The notes beneath the pieces were generated by a model that saw nothing but the letters and a program-made list of their open reading frames with translations, was not told where the DNA came from and did no database searches. A program made the translations under genes and the position numbers. Below, piece after piece: positions 34,420 to 47,169 of a DNA stretch of 64,000 nucleotides; the first letter of the stretch is position 1; every line of letters begins with the position of its first letter. The DNA comes from Pachyseris speciosa (Eukaryota; Cnidaria; Anthozoa; Scleractinia; Pachyseridae). The stretch lies in the NCBI GenBank assembly GCA_016490735.1, contig JAEMWC010000151.1, positions 492,501 through 556,500 of the forward strand, read 5' to 3'.

Positions 34420-34535
34420 TCCAAAAATGACCGTCTGTGGGGGGTGGGCATGGGAAAAATTAGTAATGGGGGTTCAAAAAATCCTTCCACCCCACCCCTA
34501 TCTCGTGAAAAATGAACGGTCCCTTAGTTATGAAA
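34420..34535. repeat. Terminus-like scrap, GGTCCC|TTA type
   Basis: G-rich and C-rich stretches followed by ACGGTCCCTTA (to ~34528) resemble the right terminus of the 8139-16574 element (ACAGGTCCC|TTA). No partner end was identified, so this is probably a fragment. Confidence 0.4.
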
Positions 34536-34847
34536 AGCATGTAGATTTCCTCAACAGCTTTGTAGTTGGCTTCTCTCAGCTTCTATTGTAAAATGGTGGG
34601 GGAATAAATTAAAAACAAATGCAAAAATCCAAGGCGTTGAGATGAGGAAAGGATTTGGTAATTTCCATCTTTCCTGCACCCACGTCCAGTTCGTTTTATC
34701 TTTCAGTCCAAGCTTTCAGCACTTGAGCTGTTCACCAACTACTTGTCGTCAGCGGTTTCACAGCACAAGGCACAGTAATCACTCTTCAGGATCTTGGAAC
34801 ATTCTCTCTTTGTTTGAATAACTATACCTCCTTCTTTATTCCAAGTG

Positions 34848-35395
34848 TGGTATCTACACTCTTGTCGACTCCAGTGGTAACAGCTTTCCAGCTTACTGCG
34901 ATCTACAGTCAGAGCCTGGATCTGCTTGGACCTTAGTGATGTCCTGGAGTAATTCTTATCGCGGCCTTTCCCATCTTCGGAGCACCCCATTCAAGTACAA
35001 CGCTCCAGTAAACAAAAACGCTCACAACTGGAATGTGTACCGCCTGAGTTTGGCACGAATGAGAACCCTGCAGGGTTACTCTATCCACTGGCGCGCAACA
35101 TGCAGCTACCCCACCCACGGCGTCGATTTCAGAGATAACGTCCTCGGAAGCTTCAAGGACTTGATTACCTTGGTAGCAGGCAGTGCAAGAAAGTGGAATA
35201 CATCAACATCCGTGGACAGATTGGCATCCATCCATGTCAAAACATATTTCTGGCAGATCGCTAAACGCTACTTTCTCCATATTGATAGTCGTCTCTGTGG
35301 CTGTCAGTTTAGTCCAACATCTGGCTTGGGTTCCAGGTTTCTATAGGACTATCAACAGTATCAATCCCAGTTTCCACTGTACAGAGTACATTGAA
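34848..35395 (+). pseudogene. Fibrinogen-like secreted protein, copy 3, truncated
   Basis: Similarity to copies 2 and 4 begins abruptly at K-C-G-I-Y. Exons 1 and 2 and the first ~20 codons of exon 3 are missing, and unrelated sequence abuts. F-P-A-Y-C-D-L-Q, S-A-W-T-L-V and W-R-A-T-C-S-Y-P are kept. A 10-nt deletion near 35162 (between K-D and D-Y-L) shifts the frame. A small change near 35228 and a stop at 35343-35345 follow, while homologous codons (INPSFHCT) persist in another frame to ~35390. This cannot encode the family protein. Confidence 0.85.
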
Positions 35396-35637
35396 TATGT
35401 GAATGATCATCGCAGTTATGAACACTACTTAAGCAATAGTGTAAATACTACAGAGTATAGTATGAAGAAGGCTGGTTTGCCAGCCGAAATATAATACGCA
35501 GAATTTAAAACCATGCTGCGTTGTGTCGGTCTCTGCTTTCATATATTCTTTGTTTTCTGTATTACGCCGATAAGATCACCAGTTTGATCCAACGCATTCC
35601 AGCAGGACTTTCTTCCAAGTTTGCTTGCTTCTTTGAA

Positions 35638-36612
35638 CATTTAGGGAAGGGGGGGGGGGGGGGGGGGAGGGCTTCGGAGGGTAGGGTCATCAGTAAAATT
35701 TTTACAAATTTGGGAGGCTCAAACCTGTTTTGTTCGCTGGCCGGGGGAGGGCTACACCTTTTTCTGAAAGAAAAAAAATTACTCCTTTATTTCTTAACAA
35801 ACATGCTACGTTTTAGGAAAACTAAAACTTCTATGTACAAGCAAAGGTACCAACCAAGATCAATCCAAATTATTTACAGGTGTCAAAATCATATCCAAAA
35901 ACTATCTTCTCCCAGCTGACATAATCGCTTCTCTCAAGCTAACTTGTGATTTATTGCTTTCAAAGCCTCCCGAACTTCCCACTGGAACTTTCTTTCAGTC
36001 ACGAAACAGCGGCGAAGGCGTTCCTTGAAGGAACAAGTGGTCCAAAAGAACAGGTAGAATTTTGGCATAAGACTATTGGAGAATTCACTATATTCGCCCT
36101 TTGGGTTCGGTAACCACCCTAGATCTTCATCTTTCCAATTCTCTGCACTCGCATTGCCACTTGTTCCGGCACACGACATGCCGTCTTCATAATGCCTCAA
36201 TGACAGGGTCAGAGAAGGAGCGGGCGTCCTTTCTAGAATGGCGAGTCGGCAAACAGCCACATCAGCCACAAGTTGCTCCATCTGACATCATGAAATCGTC
36301 ACATTCACCACAAGCACATTTCCTCTATCTATTCCTCGTATATCCTTACCCATCTTCAAGTTTCACCTTACAATCGTACGCCACGCGATTAGCTGCCTTG
36401 TGCGCAGACGGAGCGACCAGAAAGCGGATGTGTGAGTAACACTTCCGGTTAGTTATTGCACTTCCGGTTATTTTTGTTGGGGGAGTGTCAAATGTTTTTG
36501 TGTGGGAGTTTGTGAAGGGTCATGCATTAATCTATCCCAGGAAGTTTGAGGGCCATGACTTTTTTCGCCAAAAATTTCTTAAATACCCCGGTCCACCCCC
36601 CCCCCCCCCAAT
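35638..36612. mobile_element. Possible DNA element with poly-G/poly-C ends
   Basis: The left end is TAGGGAAGG plus a G-run (35640-35668), then GGGTAGGGTCAT. On the right, inverted GGGTCATGCAT-like sequence and AAAAATTTCTTAAATACCCC lead into a C-run (36594-36610). The ends are only roughly inverted and no target duplication is clear. Confidence 0.35.
35934..36281 (-). pseudogene. Possible C-terminal exon remnant inside the G-ended element
   Basis: A 115-codon open frame ends ...L-K-A-I-N-H-K-L-A-stop. Its composition is protein-like (several Trp and Phe, basic helix S-F-K-E-R-L-R-R-C-F) and a CTAG acceptor-like site lies near 36232. I do not recognise it. Its placement between the G/C-run ends suggests a transposon gene. 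Confidence 0.3.
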
Positions 36613-36614
36613 CC

Positions 36615-37650
36615 AAATAAAACACGTACCTTCTCTTAATATTCCTATTTTGTTCGCGTATTCTACCAACTGAATCAGTGTTGCGTTAAGCTGACTTGGA
36701 AGTGTTCTGTGAGTTCGTAATATGCCCGGCCGTAGAAGGAAAATGATGTTATGGGCTTTGAAATATTATTTATGAAAGGATCATAGACTAGAATGTTTGA
36801 AGGAAAAGATTGTTATTTTCTGTAAACACGGCAGAATTCTGAATAACTGAAGTAGCAGTTATAAGGTAAGAAGTAAGGAGTAGTAAGAAGTAATTAGAAA
36901 TGAAGCTGTTATGTACATACAACTTACGCCGTTTGCAAGGAGATTGAAGCCCGACTGAAACCCAAACTATTCTGGGTTTTGGAAAAAAGACCTAAAAAGA
37001 CCTAAGACCTACACGATACTGTTGCGATGGTCAGCTGGGTGAGGTACTGTGTTGTCCGCCCACACGAGATGAAGAGATGAAAGAGAAAATGTAAAATATA
37101 TTTAAACCTCTCTCAAAGACTTGTCAGTAAATCTTTTGCTTTTGTTTGACGTTCAGTTTCAATGTTCAATGTCTCTTTTTCTAGCAAGTTGTGGAAAAAT
37201 TAACCCTCTCAGTAACTCGCAGTAAGTACCAGTAAGCGATGCAGCGATCCAATCTCCTTTAGATTTGAATGTAGGATAAGCAGCTTTTGTTGCTCAGTAG
37301 TTTCCGGTGCTATAATTTTGTACATATTTTACTTGAATTGTCAACTCAACGTCATGTTTTATAATAACTGTCAAAAGTCTCGCACGCTGATTAGCTCGTA
37401 CGTGGCTATTAAAAATTGACCTCAATTGTAACGCAAAGCATTGAAAATATTTCAATTTGTTGCTGCATGCGCGAATAACTTCTTTGCACTTTTCCAATGA
37501 ATTATGGAGTCTGAAACAGTTCCAAATTTCAGTTTGCACATCCGGCAAGATATTTTTGACGAGGATCCGCATTAAAATGACCATGAAATGGAGAGGAAGA
37601 CATTCGGAAAATCGTACTGGCCCAGACGTCCGTTTCTCGAAAGTCCCGGT
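36615..37650. other. No gene seen
   Basis: Short open frames only. 37300-37380 (TTTTGTTGCTCAG...TACATATTTTACTTG) resembles 20695-20755 upstream of copy 2. Confidence 0.4.
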
Positions 37651-39639
37651 AACCGTAAGGGGGCAATATACCTGAATGCTGCGTTTTTGTCACTTTTTTA
37701 CCATTTATCCTTATTATCTTCTCGAGATTTCATGCCATCCAACAAACCCATCATAGTTTTGTAGCACATAAATTAACCCCATAAATATCTTAGAATTTTG
37801 GGTGATTTTTAGAGTGTTCGTGAAGAAGAAAAGAAGGTGGGAGGGGAGAGTGATTTTAAGGGAAGGTGAGAAAAATAAAGATGTTAAGAGTGAATGTCAG
37901 CAAGGATCAAACAAATTCGTGAATTCGCGGCAAACCTCGAAAATCGATTTCGCTCAAACTTTGTAGTTAGGTAGGATATTGTGTCCTAAAAATCGGTATG
38001 TAGTTGGTTTGCTCAAATATCGCTTTATTTTCGATAAATGTGCAAATTTCGACGACCCTCCGGAAACGGCCTTTTACACACTCAAATTAAACCCAAGTTT
38101 GGTGGACTCTCATCGGCAATTAATACGTCTAATCGCCCTAAAAATCAGTAAAACCGTTCCGTTCAAGTAACCTTTCCTTTGCTGTTTGCATGACTTTGAG
38201 CTTGATTGTTTTTAAAAATATGTCCTTGCAAAATAATTTTTTTCTTGAGGCCTATACTTTTTAATCGAAAAAGTACTCCTTACAAAAAGTCTATTTATGA
38301 ATGTGCTAAACCTTTGAATCGCTTGAAGCTCTAGTCATTCAATGGCGGATAAATACCGTTTCAAATGATCGAACACATCTCTGGGCAAATGTTTGTGTGT
38401 AATGCTACGCCACACCAAAGGTGATGGAAATCGCGTACATGTGACCTCCAAAGGTCATCAGGTAGGCTGAAAATGACCTACGTACTACGCTTCAGAACGC
38501 CTCTGAAATGAAACGAAACTTCAAAACGATGGCATGTAAAGACAATTCGTACCTCTGCTGTGAAAATTCTAGCGTATTATGGTGGTATGTTTAGTTAAAT
38601 CGCTTCTTGTCGTCAACTTTCTGAACTGTGTTTACTCTTATCTTTATGCGGATCAATAAACAATTCTTGGTTTGCAGGTCACGCAAGTAAAAACTATAAC
38701 CACCAACCGTTCAAGAAACAAAGTAAAGAAATTGGCATATTGTGGAAGAGTTATAAGTAAATGACGTGTAAAAATTGTCTTATGGCTGTGCGATAACCCG
38801 TACGCAAAATGTACCACTTAAAATTACAGAGTTTAATATGAATGCATGCTGCCATGCATGTCTAATTCACGGAACCGACAAAACCCTTAGCGGAACCTAT
38901 GGGACCGCCGGCCTCTTAAAACTGCTTAAAACAGAAAGCACATACCTCAATATGGTTTAACTGTTTAAAACTTCCATGTTTCCATATCTCTTTTACTAAT
39001 CTTTTGCTTCATACAAATTGACAACCGTTGCTATTTTGGATAGTGCGTGGGCGATGCGCACTAGTCCAAATGTATTTTTAGAACCTCGTCTAAAAAGCGT
39101 CCAAAACGATAATTCGTCTTTTTGATACAAGCAGTACAGTTTAGCCTGCGTCACGATTCAGTGCTGCCTGCACATGTGAATTTTGATCACTATTCTCAGT
39201 CAGAGAAACTGCAAAAATTTCAATCGAATTTTCCAATTTTGCAACTTATCATAAAATCGCTAAATCACCCCACCTACCGTTTCTTCTTCTTCTCATTACA
39301 TCCCCCGAAAACTATTCCTCCACATTTCTCAAAGCTTTTTGCTGTCAAACCACAGGTCATTTTGTAATGTTTTCTGCGTTTTTGTGTTGATTTCATTCTT
39401 TGTATTCGTTTCGAAAGTCTGATAACAAATCAAACACAATGATTTACTCTCAGTTGTTGAGGTTTTGAGATAACCAACCTATGATTTTCTTCTACCGTCT
39501 TTCGTAAAAACCGGTCGGAAGCAGAATAATTCTGGGTCTCTTTAGGAAAGAACAAACGCTTTTGTTCGTTCCAGTGAAAGGACGTTCACGCCTATTATTT
39601 GTGCACGTACCTACTGCACAATTCACTCTTTGTGAGGCA

Positions 39640-40110
39640 CATACATTCCCCAGAGCTCTTCCCTTTTGCGCATGTATGACGGGAGTGATGGCAGGAAGAG
39701 CTCTGGGCAACTCTACGCAAGCCTTCAGCAGTGATTGTTTATCAATTTAAACAATGAAATGACTTCTGATTCGCCAACTCGGTACACGCGAAAAACTTAA
39801 CTTCCAGCGCGCGGGTTACTCTTGTAAAGCGAACTGGCTTCGAAAAAAAAATTCACCAAACGAACATTAGTGAAACCTTCCTTGGACAAACAACAACTTC
39901 AAGAGAGTCTTTGCCACCTTTCGCTAAGGCACACTGCAAGGATATCGATTTTTCAAACAGCGATACCATTTTGGTTTGAAACCTCAAGTATACGCTGTGA
40001 GACCTCAATAGCTAGATTTTGGCTAGGCTTGCAAAGAGTTGCCCAGAGCTCTTCCAGCCCTCACGCCCGTTTGACATACGCTAAAGGGAAAAGCCCTGGG
40101 ATCGAGAATG
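39640..40110. repeat. Short inverted repeats in the core of the 37.7-kb element
   Basis: CCCAGAGCTCTTCC occurs at ~39650 (inverted partner GGAAGAGCTCTGGG at ~39690) and again at ~40040, with similar surroundings. This points to small dispersed copies of one repeat. Confidence 0.5.
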
Positions 40111-40417
40111 GAGGCACACCAACATCGAGCGCACGCACTGAGAAAGAAATAAATGTCGACAAATATAGAGCTGGTAAGCATTGTTATATCTATGTGTGGT
40201 TTGAATACTCTTGAAAGTTTATCTTTCTTTTTCTATATATATTTCTTCCTGTTAATAATAAGCAAAAAGAAAAACTCTAAGCAGGAAAAGTTTTATTTAT
40301 TTCGCTTTGTCTACTCACAGGCGATAGAATTTTCAAGTGTGGGAATAACATCAACACAAACAGATTCCTCGATAGTCCTTTCTGCATAGAAATCAACACA
40401 TTGACCTTACCTCCCCC

Positions 40418-40464
40418 CCCCAAAACAAACAAACAAACAAACAAACAAACAAAACAAAACAAAA
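40418..40464. repeat. (AAAC)n microsatellite
   Basis: C-run followed by about nine AAAC units and AAAAC variants. Confidence 0.85.
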
Positions 40465-42939
40465 AAGCGGGGGATCCTGCTCTACGGACACCCGCTCACA
40501 AAGCTTATAACGGACAGTTTTCTTTTTCCCGATCGCTGAAGATAATGCTGATAATACTGATAATGCGAACGGTTTGACATGTCCCCTTTAGGGTTTGGTA
40601 CTGGTGCACGTAAGCTCGTCGAGCCGTTTTCTGGCCAGATTCTAGCCAAAAAGAACCAAACTACCCAAAACTCAGTTTGCTTGTGGAGTTCCTAGCGCTC
40701 TTCTGTTCCTGATTCTTAATATTAGCTTTGCCAGTTCGGGCATGCGCCTTTCTACTATTCGCTTTCTCTCCTCTCCTTTTCTTTCGCTTTTCTTGCCTCG
40801 CTTTCTTTATTCTCTTGCTGGGCTTTTTCTGGCTTCCTTTCGGTGGAAAAGATTTTAAGATTTTAGTATCAGATGGAAGGAAGTGCAGGTTGGTAGTGAA
40901 ACAAGATTTTCATTCAAATTTTCGGGTCAACGTCACTTGGTTTTTTCGCGTTTTTCCAGCTTGTTTCACGGAATCGTACTCGGTCTGAGTGGTTTGAAAG
41001 ATCTTCCCCCCCCCCTACGCATGTTTCATGTAAAAGTTGTCCACGAGTGTTAAAACTGATGACGTCAGAAGCGTTACAAGGGACGCGGTTCTGCGCGGCT
41101 TCGGCCGGTGTGGTAGTCAATGGGTTAAGACAGTACATTCAGGGACTGAAATCTCTTTCATTGTAAGCGCACATTTATCAAAGATTATGTGCACATAGGT
41201 GTTCATGTTTGTAGTGATTTGTTACCAGACTTTCGAAACGAATAGAAAGGATGAAATCAACACAAAAACGCAAAAAACATTACCTGCGGTTTGACAGAAA
41301 AAAGCTTTGAGAAATGTAGAGGGATATTTTTGGGTGGGTATAATGAGGAGAAGAAGAAACGGTAGGTGGGTGATTTAGCGATTTTATGCTAAGTTCCAAA
41401 ATTGGGAAATTTGATTGAAATGTAAAAATTGGTATTTTTGCAGTTTCTGTGACTGAGAATAGTGATCAAAATTCACATGTTTAGGCCGCACTGAACCGTA
41501 ACGCAGACTAAACTGTACTGCTTGTTGTAAAAAGACGCATTATCGTTTCAGACGCCTTTTAGACGAGGTTCTAAAAATACATTCGGACTAGTGCCCATGG
41601 CCCACGCAGTATCCTGTCCAAAATAGCAACGGTTATCAAAACTTACTATTTTTGCATAAATCAATTAAAAAGAGATATGGAGTCATCTACACACCCTGGA
41701 TAAGTTTTAAACCATATTCAGGCATGTGCTTCTGTTTTTTAGCAGTTTTGAGAGGCCGGCGGTTGCGATGGTTCCGCTGGATTCCGTTGGTTGGTTCTGT
41801 GAATTAGACTTGTCGTGGCGCATCCATATTAAACTAAGTCTTATGTAATTTTTAAGTGGTACATTTTGAGTACGGGATATCGCAAAGCCTAAGTCTTTGA
41901 CACATTACTTACTTATCACTCTTCCACAATATGCCAATTTCTTTACTTTGTTTCTTGAACGGTTGCGTGACGTGCAAACCAAGAATTGTTTATTGATCAG
42001 CATAAAGATAAGAGTAACACAGTTCAGAAAGATGACGACAAGAAGCGATTAACTATAAAACATACCACCATAATACACTAGAATTTTCACAGGAGAGGTA
42101 CGAATTGTCTTTACATACCCTTGTTTTGAAGTTTTGTTTCATTTCAGAGGCGTTCTGAAGCGTAGTACGTAGGTCATTTTCAGCCTACCTGATGACCTTT
42201 GGAGGTCACATGTACGCGATTTCCATCACCTTTGGTGTGGCGTAGCATTACACACAAACATTTGCCCAGAGATGTGTTTCGACCATTCGAAAGGGTATTT
42301 ATCCGTCATTTAATGAGATGAGTTTCAAGCGATTCAAAAATTAAGCACATTCATAAACAGACGTTTAATAAAAAGTACTTTTTCGATTAAAAAATATAGG
42401 CCTAAAGAACAAAATTATTTTGCAAGAACATGTTTAAACAATCAAGCTCAAAGTCATGCAAACAGCAAAGGATAGGTTACTTGAACGGTTTTACTGGTTT
42501 TTACAGCGATTAGACGTATTAATTGCCGATGAGAGTCCGCCAAACTTGGGTTAAAATTGACTGTGTAGAAGGCCGTTTCGGGAGGGTCTTCGAAATTTGC
42601 ATATTGCTTGAAAATAAAACGATATTTAAGCAAACCAGCTACATAGGGATTCTTAGGACACAATACCCTACCAAAGTACAAAGTTTGAGTGAAATCGATT
42701 TTTCTAGTTTTGCCGCCAGTTGTTTGATCCTTGCTGACATTCACTCTTAAGGTGATTAAAATTAAATTTGGAGGTTAAAAATTAATGGACGAACAGCAAA
42801 CAGCCTGCCCTCAACTTGACATGTAGCCGTGTTGTAGTGGACTGTCTGAGTGTTTGTGTGTGCCTTATTTCCTCTTTATAATGTTTTTATCAAATCACTT
42901 CCTATTTCATTAATATCCAGGTATATTGCCCCCTTAATG

Positions 42940-43523
42940 GGCCCGGCGAAACCATATTTCGAAATCAAAAACTCAAGAAAGGTAGGGTGTGTTCTGACCT
43001 CTAATGGAGTCCATTTTGTTTCTTAAGCTGATAACTTTTCTGTATAATTTTCAAAACTTTTAAAATTCACATCTGTAATGAAAAACAGAACAGGCCCGGT
43101 AATTACCGAGAGCTTCTAGAAACGGGCCCCAGCTCCGGTGGCGGCTGCCGCCAAGAGCAGGAACTCTTTGCACGACCTTTAACAACTGTACCATCGGAAA
43201 TGCCAACATTATGTTCTCCTTCAAAACAATTCTTGTCTAATAAAAATTCTTTAACTTTTGAGGCTAATTGTCGTGAAATTGTCCATCTGTTATTCGATGT
43301 TTATGGCTTACAAACCTTTTTAAGAAATCCATTTGTTTGTCTGTTTTTATTACCAGTCCGATACTATCCCGGACACTGTCATTAACAGTGAAGTCAAAAA
43401 TAAGACAATTCTCGATTTGTAGTCAAGGTATGTAGTTTATGATATTTGTAACTGGTCGATGTCAGTAATAATACCATTCACAACATTCACTGACACGATT
43501 GTACTTAGCCTGTGGAGCTGGCG
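42940..43523. other. No gene seen
   Basis: Contains the CCCGGTAATTACCG...AAACGGGCCCC palindromic motif at 43093-43132, which pairs loosely with 37612-37655. Nothing coding is supported. Confidence 0.4.
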
Positions 43524-43532
43524 GAATTGTAG

Positions 43533-44063
43533 TAGCCTGCGTAGCAAGCGTTTCTGTGTGTTTCCTAGTAGAGACTAGCCTCCTTCGCAGACGTCTTTGG
43601 GCTCGTCACGCGTTCCTTGCCCACGAACGTCTGCTGAACTGAACTGCCATTTCCGTTCGAGGCGGTTAGCCAATCATAGTTCGTTTTCCAATTTATGGAA
43701 AGTAGGACTTCGACCCTGGATTATTTTCACAGACGATGCACGTGAATCGGGTGTCGATTTCCATTCTTACGCAGCTCGTTATTGGTTTCTTCAAAACAAA
43801 GGCTAACCGCCGGCGAACGAAGTGGCAGTTCAGTTCAGCAGACGTTCGTGGGCAAAGAACTCGTGACGAGCCCAAAGACCTCTGCGAAGGAGGCTAGGCA
43901 GAGACAGACCGAGCAAGGATTTTTCGATGTTTTGCGCGCGCAAAAATGGGGCGAGAGCAAAAAGAAATTTAAGAGTGGGGAGGGGGACATTTTTCACGCG
44001 GCCATAACTTCTAAAGTCTCTCTTTGCTCGGAAACCACACGGAGACACTTGCTACGCAGGCTA
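43533..44063. mobile_element. MULE-like MITE with 9-bp target duplication
   Basis: TAGCCTGCGTAGCAAG starts at 43533 and its inverse ends at 44063. The terminal similarity runs ~33 bp. The flanks GAATTGTAG (43524-43532) and GTATTGTAG (44064-44072) match at 8 of 9 bases. A 9-bp duplication is characteristic of Mutator-like elements. No ORF encodes a transposase. Confidence 0.65.
43578..43905. repeat. Palindrome nested in the MULE-like MITE
   Basis: Arms of ~108 bp (43578-43685 and 43795-43905, for example CTCCTTCGCAGACGTCTTTGG and its inverse) enclose a ~110-bp centre. Nearly the same short peptide frame therefore appears on both strands. Confidence 0.75.
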
Positions 44064-45604
44064 GTATTGTAGGCGCGCGGATGAGGAGGCGTCAGTGCCC
44101 TGCGTTGATCGAGGGTTCGCCTCTCGCTTTTGGCGGCTCTTTGCTCCGCGCTTACCGCCAGCACGGAGGCTAGATTGTTCTTGATCAGTTGATAACTTAT
44201 GCTTCCGCTCTGTCACGAGCGCTTTAATCAACGAGAAATAAAGCCGATTTCGCTCGTATTTTTCCATGTTATTGTAAAAGCCAAATTACCAGCAGTTTTC
44301 TATCATCTATACTTTTATACGACGATACATATAAAGTCAAAAAAATGTTTGAAACTTAGCAGTTATTTCTATGCTTTGTACAAAAACTGCCGTCGATTTG
44401 TTGTAATAAAGAGGCCCTGCTAGGGGGAGGTCCCGTGTCGCTTGTCTGAATTTTAAGAGCGCCCGTCTGTAAAAATCAGACAAATTTCAAAATTCGCGGC
44501 AAGGGTGGAAAATTCGATTTCTTTCATATTTTAATGTTCGATAGGCTAGGATCTAACTAAAATCACTGTAACGTTTTCTCGGTGAAATATCTTTACATTT
44601 CAAAGAAAAATGCAAATAATGAAAATCCATTAAAAATCGCCATTTGAGGCGCTAAATAATTACACAGGTTTGAGAGCCTCGCATGTAAAAGCAAACCATT
44701 CTACTGTCTTAAAAACACTCAAATATTATTTAACAATCTCTAAATATATATTGGAATAAGTTTGGGGGATACTGTGTTGTTCTTTGCCCGCGAAATAATT
44801 TAACTTCGAAGGTGTACAATTCACTGCAGTAAAAGTACTTCATGAATAAAATTGATTTTCACCATGTGCGAAACCTTCAAATCGATTAAGCTTCTGGTGG
44901 TTGTATGTTGGAAGGATGTTCTATGGATTCCTGTAGAAATTTTTTTGGGCAAATGAATAAGAGCGGCGCGAGAGCGTTTCAAAAGTCCGTAAAAAATGTA
45001 AATATTTGACCTTCCGCGGTGAACTTTGAAGTTGCAGGGAGACGTAAATTTTACTCCGTGTACACGTCTGAAGACTCCTAATCCATATTTGGTTAAAATA
45101 GGCACTGAGAAAAACATTTGGAAATGCTCTTACCTTATAATATATTATAAAGGACAGGTCCAAAGGCCATTTAAGCACGAATCTCTGGTCGTTCGTCGCA
45201 TAAGTTTGAGCTCTGTTTGTAACGTCAGATGTACACCGCGCAAACTGTCAACGTGTTCAATGGTCGAATACCAATCTTTGATCAACTTTCGGCGCATTTC
45301 ATCACAACTGCATCTGCTTAAACGGCTTAGTCATTTGTTTAGTATTTCTTGATTTATAGTGCACGAAAATATTACATCTGATCAATGCTATAATGGCAAA
45401 AATGTCGGCCCTTACAGTCCATACTGCATTTCCGGCATCCATCAGTTAGTCACGCAATGTTGCATGTCATGGCCATTTCTTCAGGGTGGGCGAGGGACTG
45501 AAAAGGCTCGAAAGAGTATATACTGAAACACAAGTCTGAAAAGATAAAAAAAGGTTTAGTTAACAGAATTTCGTTCTTTTTTTCCTGAACTTTTGATGAA
45601 GTCA

Positions 45605-45976
45605 CTAAGCTGTGACTGTTAGATTCTGCTCTTCAGATTTGCACCTGCAGCTTTGTACTAAATTTCTGAAATTTGTCAAAAGATCAATTTCAGCTGCAGA
45701 AACACTTTTTGCAGCAAGGCGTGAAAAGAAACTTGCAACTTGCTGAGTTGTCAGATAGCTTGAAGTATCAAATTTACCGGAGCCATCTGAGTTTCTGGCC
45801 TTTCTCATTGACTTAGACACATTACAAGGATTAGCTTTGTGTCCAGTCCTTTCGCCGATTTGGTATTCCCTGAGGTATTGTTTCTGGCTTTCGGTCAGCC
45901 GGGTTCTTTGAGTACTAGCGGATTTCAGCGCCCAGCCAATTGGCAACGATGAGCAGGAATCCAGTGCCTGCGGTGT
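45605..45976 (-). pseudogene. Transposon gene, C-terminal exon
   Basis: Opens after a TTTCAG acceptor (45977) and encodes ~123 residues to a TAG at 45605. The segment L-T-E-S-Q-K-Q-Y-L is followed by a basic run and S-Y-L-T-T-Q-Q-V-A-S-F-F-S-R-L, which looks helical and possibly DNA-binding. It then ends in a Cys/Ser-rich tail. I recall closely similar predicted proteins being common in coral genomes without assigned function. With the exons at 46562 and 48813 it forms one gene fragment. Intact here, but its partners are broken. Confidence 0.5.
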
Positions 45977-46336
45977 CTGAAATATTCTCAATAATTCTCA
46001 ACAATGGCAATACCCTGTTCTAGTTTTGTTACATATGACATCATTGCCTTATTGAAAAGCGTTCCATTCTCTAGAGCATAGCTGTGCCTTCCGATGTCAA
46101 GATGATGTTGAAGGGACGAAAATCTGTGAAAGGATTTTATGCATCCCTCTTCAGGACATGAAAAAAGTTTATTATATGACTGGCTGTTTCAGCGGTCAAG
46201 ATGAATCAATTCTCTTGTTGTGATTGGCTACCCGCAAAGTCAAGATGGAGCCATCTAGCCCGTTCGTCCCGGGTTTTACTGTCTTTTAATAGCGTCCTTT
46301 GAGTCATATAATAAGTCCTTTATTGACCAAGCTTGT

Positions 46337-46460
46337 TCGGTCAAGATGGCGGGATATTGGCCTCGTTCTTTTTTTGCGTCTTTGTGGACCTCGACCAGTT
46401 CGTCTCGGTCCAGAAAAACGCAACAAAAGAACTTGGCCAATATCCCGCCATCTTGACCTC
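46337..46460. repeat. Hairpin repeat in intron
   Basis: GGTCAAGATGGCGGGATATT (46340 onward) and its inverse at 46420-46458 form ~38-bp arms around ~40 bp. It lies between two exons of the transposon gene. Confidence 0.8.
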
Positions 46461-46561
46461 ACGCTTGGCCACTGATCTATGTTTATCGTGACACTCTTTG
46501 TCCTCGTCACTCTGTTCACATGAAGGTTTTGCTTTCAATGCCAATTGAACTTCTTCGTGCT

Positions 46562-46961
46562 ACCTTTGAGGTGATTTTATCCTCGATGTGATTTCAGTAA
46601 ATTGAGCTTTTGGAATGTTGGCCTCCCTCAATGTGTTTAGCAATGGCACGGAGTAGCTTTTCTTAAATTGACTCCACGGCAGGAATTTACCAGGGCCAAC
46701 TGCATACGATCTCCAGACTCTCATTCTCTCATTGCCATATTCAAAATTATTGGTGAAGCTAACTCCGTCCCACTTTAAAGGTGCGGACTTGGGAATATCT
46801 TGTGTATCGTATAACGAAGCCCTTACTGCAGGAACACCACCAGAGGACTCTATAACATTCTTCATTTGATCGGCAGTCTCCACGTCTTGACCAGAGTTTA
46901 GATATATTCTAATGTGATTCTTAATAGTCGCTGCTTTGAGGTCACACGACCCTTTGCCCCT
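46562..46961 (-). pseudogene. Transposon gene, middle exon
   Basis: Begins near a TTTTTCAG acceptor (about 46962) and ends at a possible AAAG|GTAGCA donor. The translation has C-D-L-K-A-A-T-I-K-N-H-I, which may be a degenerate zinc-finger-like C...H unit, then V-P-A-V-R-A-S, W-D-G-V-S-F and P-W-S-Q-F-K-K. Open throughout. Exons between this and 48813 are missing or were displaced by the 47.2-48.7-kb foldback insertion. Confidence 0.45.
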
Positions 46962-47169
46962 TGCGGGTCTGAAAAATCCAGTCTGACGTTAAAGTCGTAT
47001 ACTACTTAGCGGCTAAGTACTTCTCGTCGGCTAAGTATCAGGCGATATTTCCGCGCGATTTCACAGGATAATTGTTAAATATACGGATTTTCCAGCTTTT
47101 TTGCAATCACCGCAGAAAATTGTGCTTTGTCATTAATAATTTTAGTCAACTCGACCTACGGCCTCGTCG

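Larger units (their letters stand above)
37658..42934. mobile_element. 5.3-kb element with ~1.5-kb inverted arms
   Basis: AGGGGGCAATATACCTG at 37658 is inverted at 42934 with TA on both sides. Long inverted arms lie at about 37887-39432 and 41213-42748, estimated at ~90% similar by eye, around a ~1.8-kb core. Weaker inverted similarity (CCGTTTCTCGAAAGTCCCGGTAA versus its inverse near 43095-43130) continues outside, so the true ends may be ~37612 and ~43133. Short open frames in the arms mirror each other, as inverted repeats must. No transposase is seen. Confidence 0.6.

Noticed and set aside
37979..38170. Conserved small protein, matched at 42454-42744
   Set aside because: These frames lie in the inverted arms of the 37.7-kb element. 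Similarity is present in non-coding stretches as well, so coding conservation is not shown.
44821..45117. Coding gene on the - strand, with a similar protein on the + strand at 50159-50512
   Set aside because: The two frames are the inverted arms of one transposon. Similarity follows from DNA-level inverted repetition, and there is no motif.
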